A stretch of 15,027 bases of DNA from Thermococci archaeon. Its GTDB lineage: Archaea > Methanobacteriota_B > Thermococci > Thermococcales > Thermococcaceae. The translations under genes and the position numbers were made by a program. The DNA lies in NCBI GenBank assembly GCA_003663525.1, contig QMUF01000021.1:1-15027 (forward strand). The letters run 5' to 3'. The notes beneath the pieces are model-generated. The model saw nothing but the letters and a program-made list of their open reading frames with translations. It was not told the origin of the DNA and searched no databases. This document shows positions 13,929 to 15,027 of this stretch, piece after piece; within the stretch, counting starts at the first letter, position 1, and every line of letters begins with the position of its first letter.

Positions 13929-14943
13929 TTACTCTTGGGTAAATCTCCCACAGCCTAGCGAGCTCATCCCTCTCAGGTTGAGGGTTCTTAATCCTCTCTA
14001 CCCCCCTCTCTCTGTGGATCAATACTTCAGCCCCTTCTTCCCTCACTTCACCTATCTCCGCACACTTAATGCCTAACCTGTGCATCACTTCCCTAACCCT
14101 CTCAGCCCTTTCCTTAGGTGCTGTGAATACCAACGTTCCAGAGCTAATCATCCATAAGGGATCAAAGCCTAGAGCCTCAGCAAACACCTTAGTCTCAGGC
14201 CTGATGGGGATTCTGTCCTCCCAAACCTCGATGGTTTTGTTTGATGCTACGGCCAGCTCGGCCAGCGCCTCTGCAACCCCTCCTCTCGTCGCGTCATGCA
14301 TCGCTGTCACCGCCTTAGCCTCTGATAGGGCCAGCGCCTCCTTAACCACGCTAATCTCCTCCATGAATGTCTCAGCCCTCTTAATCAATTCCTCGCTCAC
14401 ACCTTTCTCAAACAGCACGTCTCTAAAGTCACTTGCTAAGATGGCTGTGCCTTCAATACCTGCACCCTTGGTTATGTAGATTAAGTCCCCCACGCCTGCC
14501 CCCGCAGAAGTGATCACCTCACTCCTTAAGCCAATGCCCATAGCTGTAACCACCACTATAGGCCTTAAGGAACCCACTGCGTAGCCCGTATGCCCACCTA
14601 CGACAGCCACATCCAACTCCTTTGAGGCATTGTCGATGTCCTTGGTTATCTCATCAATCATCCCCTCGTCCCATTTCTCAGGCAACAGAATGGTGGGCAA
14701 AATCCACCTCGGCCTCACACCAGCTGTGACCACGTCATTGCACGCAATGTTTACGGCTAACCACCCAATCCTCCTTAAAGCACCAACTATGGGGTCGCAG
14801 TGAGCGATGATGGCAATATCGCCACCGGCAGACATCACTGAGACATCGACACCCTCGTGAGGCCCCACGAGGACGTCGTCCCTTCTCGATCCAGTCCTCC
14901 TAAACACGTACTTCCTCAGAAGATCTCCAGGTACCTTACCCAA
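13924..14943 (-). CDS. AIR-synthase superfamily protein, HypE-like
   Basis: A 339-residue member of the PurM/HypE/SelD/ThiL superfamily, closest in motifs to HypE-like archaeal proteins. Visible: GPHEGVDVSVMSAGGDIAIIAHCDPIVGALRRIGW (about 31-65) with the acidic nucleotide-binding positions, NIACNDVVTAGVRPRWIL, VVGGHTGYAVGSLRPIVV, GDLIYITKGAGIEGTAILA, and HDATRGGVAEALAELA in the C-terminal domain. True HypE ends in PRIC, whose cysteine carries the cyanide ligand precursor. This one ends YPRVS, so classical HypE activity is doubtful; it may be a paralogue with another ATP-dependent role. Start: TTG 14943 follows a strong ggggggtgat by 4-5 nt; the frame stays open to TTG 14982 without a site. 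Local G+C is about 55-63% in two 60-base samples against about 35% in the adjacent phosphoesterase gene, which points to horizontal transfer. Confidence 0.8.
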   Translation of the reverse strand: MGKVPGDLLRKYVFRRTGSRRDDVLVGPHEGVDVSVMSAGGDIAIIAHCDPIVGALRRIGWLAVNIACNDVVTAGVRPRWILPTILLPEKWDEGMIDEITKDIDNASKELDVAVVGGHTGYAVGSLRPIVVVTAMGIGLRSEVITSAGAGVGDLIYITKGAGIEGTAILASDFRDVLFEKGVSEELIKRAETFMEEISVVKEALALSEAKAVTAMHDATRGGVAEALAELAVASNKTIEVWEDRIPIRPETKVFAEALGFDPLWMISSGTLVFTAPKERAERVREVMHRLGIKCAEIGEVREEGAEVLIHRERGVERIKNPQPERDELARLWEIYPRVS

Positions 14944-14947
14944 GTCA

Positions 14948-14958
14948 ATCACCCCCCT
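14948..14958 (-). promoter_or_regulatory. Ribosome binding site that sets the HypE-like start
   Basis: Minus-strand aggggggtgat pairs closely with the archaeal 16S rRNA tail and is placed correctly for TTG 14943. The upstream TTG 14982 has no such site. The AT-rich stretch 15001-15010 (ttaattaat on the minus strand) may contain the TATA box. Confidence 0.55.
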
Positions 14959-15027
14959 GAAGTAGTTGTTTCCTAAACACAAACCTCACTACTATGACCT
15001 TATTAATTAATGAGTGTTATATTGAGA

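Noticed and set aside
13924..14943. Selenophosphate synthetase or genuine HypE identity for the AIR-synthase-like gene.
   Set aside because: The N-terminal catalytic Cys/Sec-Lys motif of SelD is absent and the HypE PRIC tail is missing; only superfamily-level assignment is safe.

Overview
The window reads as chromosomal DNA of a hyperthermophilic euryarchaeon, most likely Thermococcales (Thermococcus, Pyrococcus or Palaeococcus). This rests on archaeal-type ValS, deoxyhypusine synthase and Trm10, a MoaB/MoeA pair of the tungsten/molybdenum cofactor type, TATA boxes about 25 nt upstream of starts (several genes look leaderless), the recurrent ribosome-binding pattern GGTGAT-N3-ATG, and AT-rich DNA. 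The species cannot be fixed by eye.

Layout. Positions 1-707 hold the 3' part of an unrecognised gene that runs off the left edge. Next is a Trm10-like tRNA position-9 methyltransferase (+), then an AAA+ ATPase gene (+; called A here) flanked by inverted pairs of palindromes. valS (-) follows, preceded on the same strand by a candidate structured RNA and a class I methyltransferase gene. A second AAA+ ATPase gene (B, -) has three phased palindromes at its promoter and lies back to back with moaB-moeA (+). A third ATPase gene (C, -) also has a phased palindrome array; upstream of it on the same strand lie the deoxyhypusine synthase gene and a small hypothetical gene. A metallophosphoesterase gene (+) is divergent from these. 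The right end holds a decayed segment, a possible IS200/IS605 end relic, and a compositionally foreign HypE/AIR-synthase-like gene (-).

Housekeeping genes (tRNA modification, aminoacylation, hypusination, pterin cofactor synthesis) are interleaved with accessory ones. The most striking pattern is in the accessory genes: each of the three ATPases (one COG1672-like, two COG1373-like with a PD-(D/E)XK-like C-terminus) ends in or contains a winged-helix segment, and each has its own unrelated set of palindromes directly at its start codon. Periods are exactly 32 bp for B, 34 bp for C (third copy degenerate) and 19 bp for A. In B and C the TATA box lies between the first and second palindrome. This suggests paralogous ATPases that recognise private operators, and in A the palindrome pair is repeated in inverted orientation behind the gene, as if marking the ends of a cassette. 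Palindromes, spacings and domain motifs are read from the sequence; autoregulation and mobility are inference.

Several starts were moved from the longest possible frame to internal codons on ribosome-binding-site or TATA evidence: moaB (8351), ATPase C (11432), deoxyhypusine synthase (TTG 12533), phosphoesterase (12997) and the HypE-like gene (TTG 14943). No rRNA, tRNA or CRISPR array was found. No gene-free stretch exceeds 300 bases.
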